Assembly: GCA_012522705.1 (NCBI GenBank)
Contig: JAAYJY010000175.1
Span: 1-5,446 of the forward strand
Direction: 5' to 3'
Source of the DNA: Syntrophomonadaceae bacterium
GTDB taxonomy: Bacteria; Bacillota; Syntrophomonadia; Syntrophomonadales; Syntrophomonadaceae
Length of the DNA stretch: 5,446 nt
Part shown: positions 1 through 5,446 of the stretch, piece after piece
Numbering within the stretch: position 1 is the first letter of the stretch
How the letters are laid out: each line of letters begins with the position of its first letter
Notes under the pieces: model-generated
Database searches by the model: none
What the model was told of the DNA's origin: nothing
The model's input: the letters and a program-made list of their open reading frames with translations, nothing else
Program-made: the position numbers and the translations under genes

Positions 1-522
1 CTATCCAAGTTTGCTCCATTACGTGTCGCCACCCAGTTTTATATCTGGGTTTTCCGCGGTACTCCCCTATTGCTGCAACTCTTGTTCATATACTTCGGTT
101 TACCCCTGATCGGCATAAATATCGACCGTTTTCCGGCTGCCCTGCTGGCTTTTATCCTCAATTACACCGCTTACCTGGCAGAGGTTTATCGCTCCGGTAT
201 CCAATCCATCGACCGGGGGCAGTTCGAGGCGGCTGATGTGCTGGGACTGAGCCGCTGGCAAACCTTTTACCGAATCATCATGCCGCAGATGATCAAAAGG
301 GTACTGCCCCCCATCAGCAACGAAGTGATCAACCTGATCAAAGATACCTCCCTGGTTTATGCCATCGGTATCAGTGAGCTGCTGAGGGTGGCGAAGATTG
401 CCGCCGTGCGGGATGCCTTGTTTGTCCCCTTCATCATGGCGGCCATATTTTATCTGGTAATGACAGCGGTTATCCAGCAGACTTTCAAGTGGCTGGAGGA
501 CCATTACGCCTATTATCGTTAG
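1..522 (+). CDS. Polar amino-acid ABC transporter permease, 5'-truncated by the window edge
   Basis: This is the membrane subunit of an importer for a polar amino acid (HisM/GlnP family), acting in the cytoplasmic membrane with the ATPase encoded next to it. The frame is open from base 1, giving 173 visible residues. Family members have roughly 215-240, so the first transmembrane region and the true start lie outside the window. Visible landmarks are the family motif [10 protein letters not shown] (visible residues 18-27), hydrophobic segments at about 25-40, 46-61 and 140-160, and the cytoplasmic EAA loop. In that loop EAADVLG (76-82) is followed by IIMPQ (92-96), the patch that docks onto the ATPase. 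The C-terminus is intact and ends in tag at 520-522. The ATPase gene starts 10 bases later and its ribosome binding site overlaps this stop codon, so the two are surely one operon. The internal TTG at 70 is not a credible start because homology continues upstream. Substrate is unknown: no binding protein is in view. Confidence 0.93.
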   Translation, partial: LSKFAPLRVATQFYIWVFRGTPLLLQLLFIYFGLPLIGINIDRFPAALLAFILNYTAYLAEVYRSGIQSIDRGQFEAADVLGLSRWQTFYRIIMPQMIKRVLPPISNEVINLIKDTSLVYAIGISELLRVAKIAAVRDALFVPFIMAAIFYLVMTAVIQQTFKWLEDHYAYYR

Positions 523-525
523 GAG
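521..525 (+). promoter_or_regulatory. Shine-Dalgarno of the amino-acid transporter ATPase gene
   Basis: AGGAG lies 7 bases before the ATG at 533 and overlaps the upstream permease stop codon (tag, 520-522). This supports the chosen start and suggests translational coupling between permease and ATPase. Confidence 0.8.
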
Positions 526-532
526 CATACCT

Positions 533-1300
533 ATGCACATACTTAAAGCTACCGATGTATACAAGGACTTTCATACCAATGAAGTATTGAAAGGCGTTTC
601 CATGCAGGTCGACAAGGGTGCTGTAATTGCCATAATAGGACCCTCCGGATCGGGCAAGAGCACCTTTCTGCGCTGTCTGAACCGTTTAGAAACCATCGAT
701 AGAGGCAGCATCGAAATCGAAGGTGAGTATATGGTGAAAAACGGCCCCAACGGCAGAGCCGTATACGCCAGCGAGAAAGATATTGCCCGCATGCGCCTGA
801 AGATGGGGATGGTTTTTCAGAACTTCAATCTCTTCCCGCATAAATCGGTGCTGGAGAATCTGATGATGGCCCCCATGTTGGTTAATGGGATCGATAGCCG
901 CGCCGCCCGGGATACGGCCATGATGTATCTGGAAAAGGTAGGTTTGTCCCAGAATGGGCCCAATTATCCTTTTCAGCTGTCGGGAGGGATGCAGCAGCGG
1001 GTGGCCATCGCCCGGGCTCTGTGCATGAACCCTGATATAATGTGTTTTGATGAACCGACCTCGGCCCTTGACCCTGAGCTGACCGGGGAGGTGCTGCAGG
1101 TCATGAAAGATCTGGCCATGGAGCGTATGACCATGGTGGTGGTCACCCACGAAATAGGCTTCGCCCGTGAAGTCGCCCAGCGGGTAATATTTATGGATGA
1201 AGGCGCCATAGTTGAGGAAGGCAATGCCGATGAGGTACTGCTCCGGCCCCAGCAATCAAGAACCCGGGAATTCCTCAGCAAGGTCCTGATGGCCAGGTAA
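533..1300 (+). CDS. glnQ: Polar amino-acid ABC transporter ATP-binding protein (GlnQ/HisP family)
   Basis: This cytoplasmic ATPase powers the importer whose permease is encoded just upstream. It has 255 residues, the usual length for the family, and all nucleotide-binding motifs are intact. These are Walker [10 protein letters not shown] (36-44), Q-loop Gln96 in [11 protein letters not shown], signature LSGGMQQ (149-155), Walker B IMCFDEP (169-175) with catalytic Glu174, the SALD D-loop (177-180) and the switch His206 in VVTHE. The signature has Met where this subfamily more often has Gln, a tolerated change in ABC ATPases. Between residues about 64 and 90 it has the extra loop seen in HisP-like members rather than the shorter GlnQ form. 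This weakly hints at a basic or polar amino-acid system but does not settle the substrate. The ATG at 533 has AGGAG 7 bases upstream. The stop codon (1298-1300) overlaps the left arm of an inverted repeat. The glnQ symbol denotes the family, not proven glutamine transport. Confidence 0.95.
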   Translation: MHILKATDVYKDFHTNEVLKGVSMQVDKGAVIAIIGPSGSGKSTFLRCLNRLETIDRGSIEIEGEYMVKNGPNGRAVYASEKDIARMRLKMGMVFQNFNLFPHKSVLENLMMAPMLVNGIDSRAARDTAMMYLEKVGLSQNGPNYPFQLSGGMQQRVAIARALCMNPDIMCFDEPTSALDPELTGEVLQVMKDLAMERMTMVVVTHEIGFAREVAQRVIFMDEGAIVEEGNADEVLLRPQQSRTREFLSKVLMAR

Positions 1301-1334
1301 GGTATCAAGAGGACGGTTCACGCTACACCTGGCC
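1291..1334. terminator. Possible stem-loop spanning the end of the ATPase gene (weak terminator candidate)
   Basis: GGCCAGGT (1291-1298) and ACCTGGCC (1327-1334) form a perfect GC-rich 8-bp inverted repeat around a 28-base loop. The left arm covers the last codons and first base of the ATPase stop codon. Only a short, offset TTTT (1344-1347) follows on the plus strand, so a classical rho-independent terminator is doubtful. No better terminator for the transporter operon is visible. It could instead block RNase or be fortuitous. Confidence 0.25.
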
Positions 1335-1508
1335 CCTTAACACCTTTTCCATAACACGTCGAAGACTACTGAAAACGTTCATTCTGCCGGCATGAGGTAT
1401 GCATAACATATTGGCTTCCACGCTGTCGTTTAACGTCCGCCAACATATTGTGCATACCCTGGGGCATTTCCTTACAAGATACATGGTCTCGAACCGTTCC
1501 CCTGACAT
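1323..1508 (-). CDS. Hypothetical 61-residue Cys-rich small protein (uncertain)
   Basis: This is an unrecognised minus-strand reading frame in the gap between two plus-strand genes. In its favour, the ATG (1508-1506) is preceded by an excellent Shine-Dalgarno, AAGGAGGGG at 1523-1515, with 6-8 bases of spacing. The product has Cys15, Cys19, Cys22, Cys36 and His39, a C-x3-C-x2-C-x13-C-x2-H pattern that could bind a metal. The second half (about 43-58) is basic and could form an amphipathic helix. Against it, the frame lies across a long imperfect DNA palindrome. The RVCTICW and NMLCIP stretches are the two arms of that palindrome, so the cysteine spacing may be a by-product of the repeat. No convincing minus-strand promoter is visible. 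It may be a remnant inside a miniature element. No function is proposed. Confidence 0.25.
   Translation of the reverse strand: MSGERFETMYLVRKCPRVCTICWRTLNDSVEANMLCIPHAGRMNVFSSLRRVMEKVLRGQV
1396..1458. repeat. Imperfect 19-bp stem-loop in the intergenic spacer
   Basis: The arms at 1396-1414 and 1440-1458 pair at 16 of 19 positions by Watson-Crick rules, with a 25-base loop. The three exceptions are all transitions. Read as minus-strand RNA two of them become G-U wobbles, leaving one mismatch. Read as plus-strand RNA only one becomes a wobble. No T-run follows either arm, so it is not a normal terminator. It may be the core of a structured RNA or of a decayed palindromic element. Confidence 0.5.
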
Positions 1509-1529
1509 TTGATACCCCTCCTTGATACC
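1509..1529 (+). promoter_or_regulatory. Tandem TTGATACC direct repeats just upstream of the trehalose promoter candidate
   Basis: TTGATACC occurs at 1509-1516 and again at 1522-1529, 13 bases apart. A third, inverted copy (GGTATCAA) lies at 1301-1308. The second copy directly abuts a TTGACA hexamer. The arrangement could be a regulator binding site. The competing reading is that these are repeat-element ends and a minus-strand ribosome binding site. Confidence 0.25.
1515..1523 (-). promoter_or_regulatory. Shine-Dalgarno-like sequence for the minus-strand small ORF
   Basis: Read on the minus strand this is AAGGAGGGG, followed by tatcaa and the ATG at 1508-1506. Its strength is the main argument that the 61-codon frame is translated. 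It could be chance within the inverted-repeat end. Confidence 0.3.
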
Positions 1530-1557
1530 TTGACACTGTTTTCCTGAAATGGGAAAC
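1530..1557 (+). promoter_or_regulatory. Candidate promoter -35 and operator-like palindrome for the trehalose operon
   Basis: TTGACA at 1530-1535 is a perfect sigma-70-type -35 hexamer, about 75 bases ahead of the otsAB start. At 17-bp spacing the -10 would be GAAACT (1553-1558), only 3 of 6 to consensus, so the promoter is weak or activator-dependent if real. Between them lies an imperfect palindrome centred at 1547/1548. GTTTtCC at 1538-1544 faces GGgAAAC at 1551-1557, pairing at 6 of 7 outer positions, a possible repressor or activator site. A rival -10 is GATCAT (1578-1583) with an extended TGn (1575-1577), which lacks a good -35. Confidence 0.3.
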
Positions 1558-1594
1558 TAAAACCAGTCCTGCTGTGTGATCATGGAGACCAAGA

Positions 1595-1601
1595 GAGGAG
1601 G
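1595..1601 (+). promoter_or_regulatory. Shine-Dalgarno that fixes the TTG start of otsAB
   Basis: GAGGAGG, a near-perfect anti-16S complement, sits 6 bases before the TTG at 1608. The nearby ATG at 1582 is in another frame, so this site decides in favour of the non-ATG start. Confidence 0.85.
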
Positions 1602-1607
1602 ACCAGA

Positions 1608-3806
1608 TTGAGTAAGATAATATTTATTTCCAATCGTTTGCCGGTAACTGCCCTGAAGGACAATGGGAAGATCGAATATCAAAAGAGTATCGGCGGACTG
1701 GTCACAGGTCTAAAGAAATATCATGAACAAGCGGATAGTGTTTGGGTGGGTTGGCCCGGGACCGCCGATGAAGAGATCAGTCCGGCCGACAAAGAAGCAA
1801 TTCAAAAGAAACTTATAGAATATCAGTGCCTGCCCGTATTTTTGACCGATCAAGAAATCAACCTCTATTACAATGGTTTTTCCAACGAAACCATCTGGCC
1901 CTTATTCCATTACTTCACCAACATGACTACATATAATATCGAAACCTGGGCAGCTTATCGACAGGTCAATGAGAGGTTTTTCCAGACGGTCGCAAGCGTG
2001 ATCGAGAAAGGCGACATTATTTGGGTCCACGATTACCAATTGATGCTGCTGCCGATGATGATAAAAGACCAATATCCCGACACCCAGGTCGGCTTTTTTC
2101 TTCACATCCCCTTCCCCTCTTTCGAGATCTTCCGCTTGCTGATCTGGCGGCAGGAGATCCTGCAGGGACTATTGGGAGCGGACCTGATCGGCTTCCATAC
2201 CTTTGAATATGTGCGCCATTTCTTGAGCAGCATACGGCATTTGCTGGGTCTGGATACTACCATGAACCGTATCAGCTATGAAGACCGGTATGTTCAGGTC
2301 GACGCCTTCCCAATGGGTATCGATTATCAGTTCTTTGCCGGTGAACAGCAGGACGACCCTCTTCATGGAGACGCCCGGGCGATCATAGAAAAAGCCCGCG
2401 GTATGAAGATAATCTTATCGGTGGACCGCCTGGACTATACCAAAGGCATCCCGGAACGGCTCAAAGCCTTTGAGCGCTTCCTGGCCCAATATCCGGAACA
2501 CCATGAAAAAGTCAGATTAAACATGATCGTCGCCCCCTCCCGGGTCGATGTGGGCATGTACGATGAACTGAGAAAAGAAATAACCGAGCTGGTCAGTGAA
2601 ATCAATGGAAAATATGGAACCTTCACCTGGATGCCGGTCTGGTTTTTCTTTCGCTCTTTTTCCCAAGAAAGCTTGATCACCCTTTATCGGAATTCGGACG
2701 TACTATTAGTCACCCCCCTGAGAGACGGGATGAACCTGGTATGCAAGGAGTATATCGCCTCCCGGACCGATTGCCAGGGCATGGTCGTTATCAGTGAAAC
2801 TGCCGGGGCGGCCAGCGAATTAGGAGAGGCGGTCATCGTCAATCCCAATGATTCCAATGCCATTGCCCGTGGTTTAAAGATGGCGCTGGATATGCCCCGG
2901 GATGAGGTATTGGCCCGTAACAAGATGATGCACCGCCGACTGCAGCGCTATAATGTTGGCTTTTGGGCTGATGAGTTTTTGACTGCGCTGCAGCGTTCCG
3001 TTTCCGAATCACAACAGACTATCGCCCAAAGAAGCATTGAGAATTACCATCATATTGTTGAAGAGGCTTACCGGAATTCCCATAAACGGGTCTTGTTTTT
3101 GGATTATGACGGGACCCTGGTAGGTTTTACCCCCACCCCGGACCGGGCCCGACCTGATGATGAACTAAAACGTCTATTAAAAGATTTGATTGATGATCCG
3201 AAAAACACGGTGGTGCTTATCTCCGGCCGGGAGAGGCATAACCTGGAAAAATGGTTCCCTGATCTGAATCTATATATGATAGCCTCCCATGGATTATGGA
3301 TCCGTTACCCGGAGCAGGAGTGGATCATGACCGTCCCCCTGGATAGTGGATGGAAAGAACCTATCCGGCACGTTATGGAGTTGTATACCGACCGCATACC
3401 GGGTTCATTGATCGAAGAAAAGGACTATTCCCTGGCCTGGCACTACCGGCAATCCGATCCGGATATGATGGCGGTAAAATTAAATGAAGTAAGGGAAACC
3501 CTGCGCTCGATGATCCAGGATGAGACCCTTGGCCTCCAGGAAGGCAAAAAAGTCCTGGAAGTAAAGGACAGCCGGGTCAATAAGGGATTTGGGGCATCAG
3601 TTCTCATTCAAAACCAGGAATATGACTTCATCTTCGCGGGGGGCGACGATTATACCGATGAAGATCTGTTTGCCGCTCTTCCGGCGGAAGCTTACAGTGT
3701 TAAAATAGGCTTGGGAAATACCAATGCTGCTTATTTTTTGAAATCCTGGCAGTCCATGCGCCAGCTTCTCAGGAAGTTCGCAGATTTAAGTAATCTGGAA
3801 AAGTAA
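1608..3806 (+). CDS. otsAB: Bifunctional trehalose-6-phosphate synthase/phosphatase (OtsA-OtsB fusion)
   Basis: This cytoplasmic enzyme transfers glucose from UDP-glucose to glucose-6-phosphate, then removes the phosphate to give trehalose. The N-terminal GT20 domain (about 1-465) shows SNRLPV (8-13), GGLVTGL (29-35), WVGWPG (46-51), YYNGFSN (87-93), WVHDYQL (139-145, Asp142), RLDYTKGIPERL (274-285, Arg274 and Lys279) and LRDGMNLVCKEY (371-382, Asp373 and Glu381). These match the donor- and acceptor-binding residues known from E. coli OtsA. The C-terminal HAD phosphatase domain (about 485-732) has LDYDGTL with nucleophile Asp499 and acid Asp501, LISGRE (538-542 region), His561-Gly, Lys659 in VNKG, and GGDDYTDED (678-686) for Mg2+. 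Both active sites look complete, so both activities are expected. Total length fits bacterial and yeast-type TPS-TPP fusions. Translation starts at TTG with a strong GAGGAGG. The next gene starts within 16 bases of the stop, indicating one operon. Confidence 0.95.
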   Translation: MSKIIFISNRLPVTALKDNGKIEYQKSIGGLVTGLKKYHEQADSVWVGWPGTADEEISPADKEAIQKKLIEYQCLPVFLTDQEINLYYNGFSNETIWPLFHYFTNMTTYNIETWAAYRQVNERFFQTVASVIEKGDIIWVHDYQLMLLPMMIKDQYPDTQVGFFLHIPFPSFEIFRLLIWRQEILQGLLGADLIGFHTFEYVRHFLSSIRHLLGLDTTMNRISYEDRYVQVDAFPMGIDYQFFAGEQQDDPLHGDARAIIEKARGMKIILSVDRLDYTKGIPERLKAFERFLAQYPEHHEKVRLNMIVAPSRVDVGMYDELRKEITELVSEINGKYGTFTWMPVWFFFRSFSQESLITLYRNSDVLLVTPLRDGMNLVCKEYIASRTDCQGMVVISETAGAASELGEAVIVNPNDSNAIARGLKMALDMPRDEVLARNKMMHRRLQRYNVGFWADEFLTALQRSVSESQQTIAQRSIENYHHIVEEAYRNSHKRVLFLDYDGTLVGFTPTPDRARPDDELKRLLKDLIDDPKNTVVLISGRERHNLEKWFPDLNLYMIASHGLWIRYPEQEWIMTVPLDSGWKEPIRHVMELYTDRIPGSLIEEKDYSLAWHYRQSDPDMMAVKLNEVRETLRSMIQDETLGLQEGKKVLEVKDSRVNKGFGASVLIQNQEYDFIFAGGDDYTDEDLFAALPAEAYSVKIGLGNTNAAYFLKSWQSMRQLLRKFADLSNLEK

Positions 3807-3811
3807 ATGCG

Positions 3812-3818
3812 AAGGGGA
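3812..3818 (+). promoter_or_regulatory. Shine-Dalgarno of the GH65 gene
   Basis: AAGGGGA lies 3 bases before ATG 3822 and 6 before GTG 3825, both in frame. It lies downstream of the earlier in-frame ATG at 3807, which therefore lacks a good site of its own. The spacing suits GTG 3825 slightly better, so the start could be either. Confidence 0.55.
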
Positions 3819-3821
3819 ACA

Positions 3822-5446
3822 ATGGTGAATACGGCATCCAATCAAGCATCTATATATGAAATCCACGACCTGAAGCTCGATCACTATAATATCTCCTTGA
3901 ACGAAACCCTTTTCCACAATGCCAACGGCTATATCGGGGTCCGTTACGACTTTGAAGAAGGCCATCCGGATGAATATGGCATTGTCCCCAGCCAATATAT
4001 AAATGGCTTCTATGATCTCACTCCAATGAAGCAAGCTGAAAACCTGTATGGCCTGGTCGAAGAAAAACAGACCATGGTAAATGTGGCCGACACCCAGTCA
4101 ATCAAGCTAATCATCGACGATGAACCCTTCAGCATGTACAGCGGCACCATACTCAGCAGCCGGCTTAGTCTGGACATGGGCAAAGGGATCACCGTCCGCA
4201 ATGTGGTCTGGCGCTCCCCCCAGGGGAGAGAGGTGGAGATAAACGTTACCCGCATGGCCTCATTCGCGCAGCTTTCCCTGTTCACCATCGAATACGAATT
4301 GACGCCCCTGAACTTCTCCGGTCAGGTTCGGATCATGTCGGGCCATGACGGGGAGGTCATGAACTATGTGGATTTGGATGATCCTCGTATGAACCGGGAA
4401 CTCATTAAGTACATCACCCCGCACACCTGCGAGATCAGGGATGAGGTTTCCTATATAACCTCCACCACTTCCCGCTCCGGCCTGGAAATATGCAGTTGCG
4501 TCAAAAACATCCTATTCCAGCAACACCGGCAGGAATTTATCATCCAGGACAATAAAGCCATTTGCCATTTTGAAACCGAGGCGATCCAAGGAAATAAGAT
4601 CCACCTGATCAAATATTCGGTCTTCTGCGATAGTGTACGCTACCAATCCCCCCGCCAGCAGGCCGAGTTGGAAATGGAGCAAGCCCTTGCCTGTCCCCTG
4701 CCGGCTTGGTATAAACGGCAGGAAGAATACCTGTCTGTCTTTTGGAATAACTGCCGTATTGAAATCGAGGGAGACCCTAAATCAAACCGGGCCATTCGTT
4801 ACAGCCTCTATCAATTGATTCAAGCCGTGGGCAAAGATCACTACTGCTGCGTGGCCCCGAAAGGGTTGAGCGGAGACGGTTATGAAGGACAGTACTTCTG
4901 GGATTCGGAAATGTATATCCAACCCTTTTTCACGATCACCAACCCCGGACTGACCAGGAATCTCCTGGATTTTCGTTATGCAACCCTGGACTGGGCCCGG
5001 GAAAATGCCCGTATTTTAGGACATCGCCAAGGAGCGCTATACCCCTGGCGAACGATCATGGGACGGGAATGTTCCGGCTCTTTTCCCTCCGGTTCGGCCC
5101 AGTACCATATCAACGGGGATGTTGCTTATGCCGTGGTGGCCTATTATCTGGCTACCAAGGACCTGTCCTTCATACAAGCCAAAGGAGCGGAGATTATTTG
5201 GGAAACAGCCCGTTTATGGATGGAAACCGGGCGTTTTAAGGAAGGCAAATTCCATATCAATGCGGTGACCGGCCCCGACGAATACACCTGTATGGTCAAT
5301 AACAACTACTATACCAACGTCGTGGCCCAGTACAACCTGCGCTGGGCGGTCAAGTTTTACCGACTGCTTCAGGGGTCCGATGGTTGGGCGGATTTGACCG
5401 CCAGGCTGGATTTAAGGGAAGATGAGATTGTCGCGTTTCAAGAAGC
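3822..5446 (+). CDS. GH65 disaccharide phosphorylase, trehalose/kojibiose-type, 3'-truncated by the window edge
   Basis: Glycoside hydrolase family 65 phosphorylases split an alpha-glucoside with phosphate to beta-glucose-1-phosphate plus glucose in the cytoplasm. There are 541 codons before the window ends, out of about 750-790 in the family. The N-terminal beta-sandwich (about 10-265) includes NGYIGVRYDFEEG. The (alpha/alpha)6 catalytic domain shows FWDSEMY (359-365), LYPWRT (406-411), QYHINGD (427-433) and VTGPDEYT (482-489), where Glu487 is the expected general acid. The phosphate-binding C-terminal part is missing. The stretch SGSFPSGSAQYHIN resembles trehalose and kojibiose phosphorylases as I recall them, not the HNEWEIT-type loop of maltose phosphorylases. 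Adjacency to otsAB favours trehalose. MGRE at 413-416 differs from the more usual NGEE. Starts: ATG 3822 is chosen for its ribosome binding site. ATG 3807, touching the otsAB stop, and GTG 3825 are alternatives. No frameshift is seen. Confidence 0.9.
   Translation, partial: MVNTASNQASIYEIHDLKLDHYNISLNETLFHNANGYIGVRYDFEEGHPDEYGIVPSQYINGFYDLTPMKQAENLYGLVEEKQTMVNVADTQSIKLIIDDEPFSMYSGTILSSRLSLDMGKGITVRNVVWRSPQGREVEINVTRMASFAQLSLFTIEYELTPLNFSGQVRIMSGHDGEVMNYVDLDDPRMNRELIKYITPHTCEIRDEVSYITSTTSRSGLEICSCVKNILFQQHRQEFIIQDNKAICHFETEAIQGNKIHLIKYSVFCDSVRYQSPRQQAELEMEQALACPLPAWYKRQEEYLSVFWNNCRIEIEGDPKSNRAIRYSLYQLIQAVGKDHYCCVAPKGLSGDGYEGQYFWDSEMYIQPFFTITNPGLTRNLLDFRYATLDWARENARILGHRQGALYPWRTIMGRECSGSFPSGSAQYHINGDVAYAVVAYYLATKDLSFIQAKGAEIIWETARLWMETGRFKEGKFHINAVTGPDEYTCMVNNNYYTNVVAQYNLRWAVKFYRLLQGSDGWADLTARLDLREDEIVAFQE

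Larger units (their letters stand above)
1299..1531. repeat. 233-bp spacer bounded by a perfect 11-bp inverted repeat (MITE-like or structured-RNA candidate)
   Basis: AAGGTATCAAG at 1299-1309 is matched exactly in inverted orientation by CTTGATACCTT at 1521-1531. These arms enclose almost the whole gap between the transporter and trehalose genes. Further complementary blocks nest inside in the right order. TCGA/GACTA/TG (1359-1371) pairs with 1482-1492 with two single-base bulges, TGCC (1385-1388) with GGCA (1463-1466), and 1396-1414 with 1440-1458. The pattern suits a decayed miniature inverted-repeat element or one long imperfect RNA hairpin. No clear target-site duplication flanks the arms, which counts against a recent transposition. 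The left arm supplies the last two bases of the ATPase stop codon, compatible with insertion at that gene's end. The repeat itself is directly visible. Its nature is inference. Confidence 0.4.

Noticed and set aside
100..1308. Several minus-strand frames opposite the permease and ATPase genes
   Set aside because: They lie antisense to two genes with complete family motifs, and their translations show no recognisable domain. They are shadows of the real genes.
1311..1320. GGACGGTTC with a near-inverse GAACCGTTCC at 1491-1500, reminiscent of REP-type palindromes seen near Y1 transposases
   Set aside because: The match is short and lacks the compact hairpin and GTAG-like foot of a REP unit. No transposase is present. 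It is mentioned only as part of the spacer's general inverted symmetry.
1301..1607. Riboswitch or T-box leader upstream of otsAB
   Set aside because: I could not find any known riboswitch core, T-box sequence, or terminator/anti-terminator pair near the otsAB start.
2021..2206. Plus-strand 61-codon frame inside otsAB, and minus-strand frames at 1902-2366 and 2435-2923
   Set aside because: They overlap the catalytic GT20 domain in other frames and have no recognisable content of their own.
3480..3560. Possible domain break or frameshift between synthase and phosphatase parts of otsAB
   Set aside because: The frame is continuous from 1608 to 3806 and both domains have complete motifs. The fusion is genuine rather than an assembly artefact as far as the sequence shows.
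4633..4818. Plus-strand 61-codon frame inside the GH65 gene, and minus-strand frames at 3786-4288
   Set aside because: The GH65 frame is uninterrupted with conserved motifs across the region, so these are out-of-frame shadows.
1..5446. CRISPR arrays, tRNA or rRNA genes, integrase or phage genes
   Set aside because: I saw no regularly spaced repeats, tRNA-like folds, rRNA segments or mobile-element proteins in the window.

Overview
The window carries four genes in the same orientation, plus one structured intergenic region. It looks like a fragment of a mid-GC bacterial chromosome. Strong AGGAGG-type ribosome binding sites, a TTG start and the style of the proteins suggest Bacillota, probably a clostridial lineage. 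This is a guess from style: no rRNA or other phylogenetic marker is present.

Layout. (1) 1-522: the 3' part of an inner-membrane permease of a polar amino-acid ABC importer, cut by the window edge. (2) 533-1300: its ATPase partner (GlnQ/HisP family), complete, 10 bases downstream. No substrate-binding protein is in view, so the transported amino acid cannot be named. (3) 1301-1607: a 307-base gap that is not featureless. It is bounded by a perfect 11-bp inverted repeat (1299-1309 and 1521-1531) and contains a long imperfect stem-loop (1396-1458). On the minus strand it has a 61-codon reading frame with a strong Shine-Dalgarno sequence. Its right end has a consensus TTGACA hexamer and a possible operator ahead of the trehalose genes. 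(4) 1608-3806: a fused trehalose-6-phosphate synthase/phosphatase (OtsA-OtsB in one 732-residue chain). (5) 3822 to the window end: a glycoside hydrolase family 65 disaccharide phosphorylase, cut after 541 residues and before its C-terminal catalytic part.

How they fit together. The fused enzyme makes trehalose from UDP-glucose and glucose-6-phosphate through trehalose-6-phosphate. The GH65 enzyme starts 15 bases later and is presumably co-transcribed. Its visible sequence looks more like trehalose or kojibiose phosphorylases than maltose phosphorylases. If it is a trehalose phosphorylase, this operon pairs synthesis of the compatible solute with its energy-saving recovery as beta-glucose-1-phosphate plus glucose. 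The amino-acid transporter is probably a separate transcription unit.

No tRNA, rRNA, CRISPR array, intact transposase or phage gene is visible. I see no strong novel system. The least explained part is the inverted-repeat-bounded spacer at 1299-1531, which could be a decayed miniature element, a structured RNA, or a small gene.
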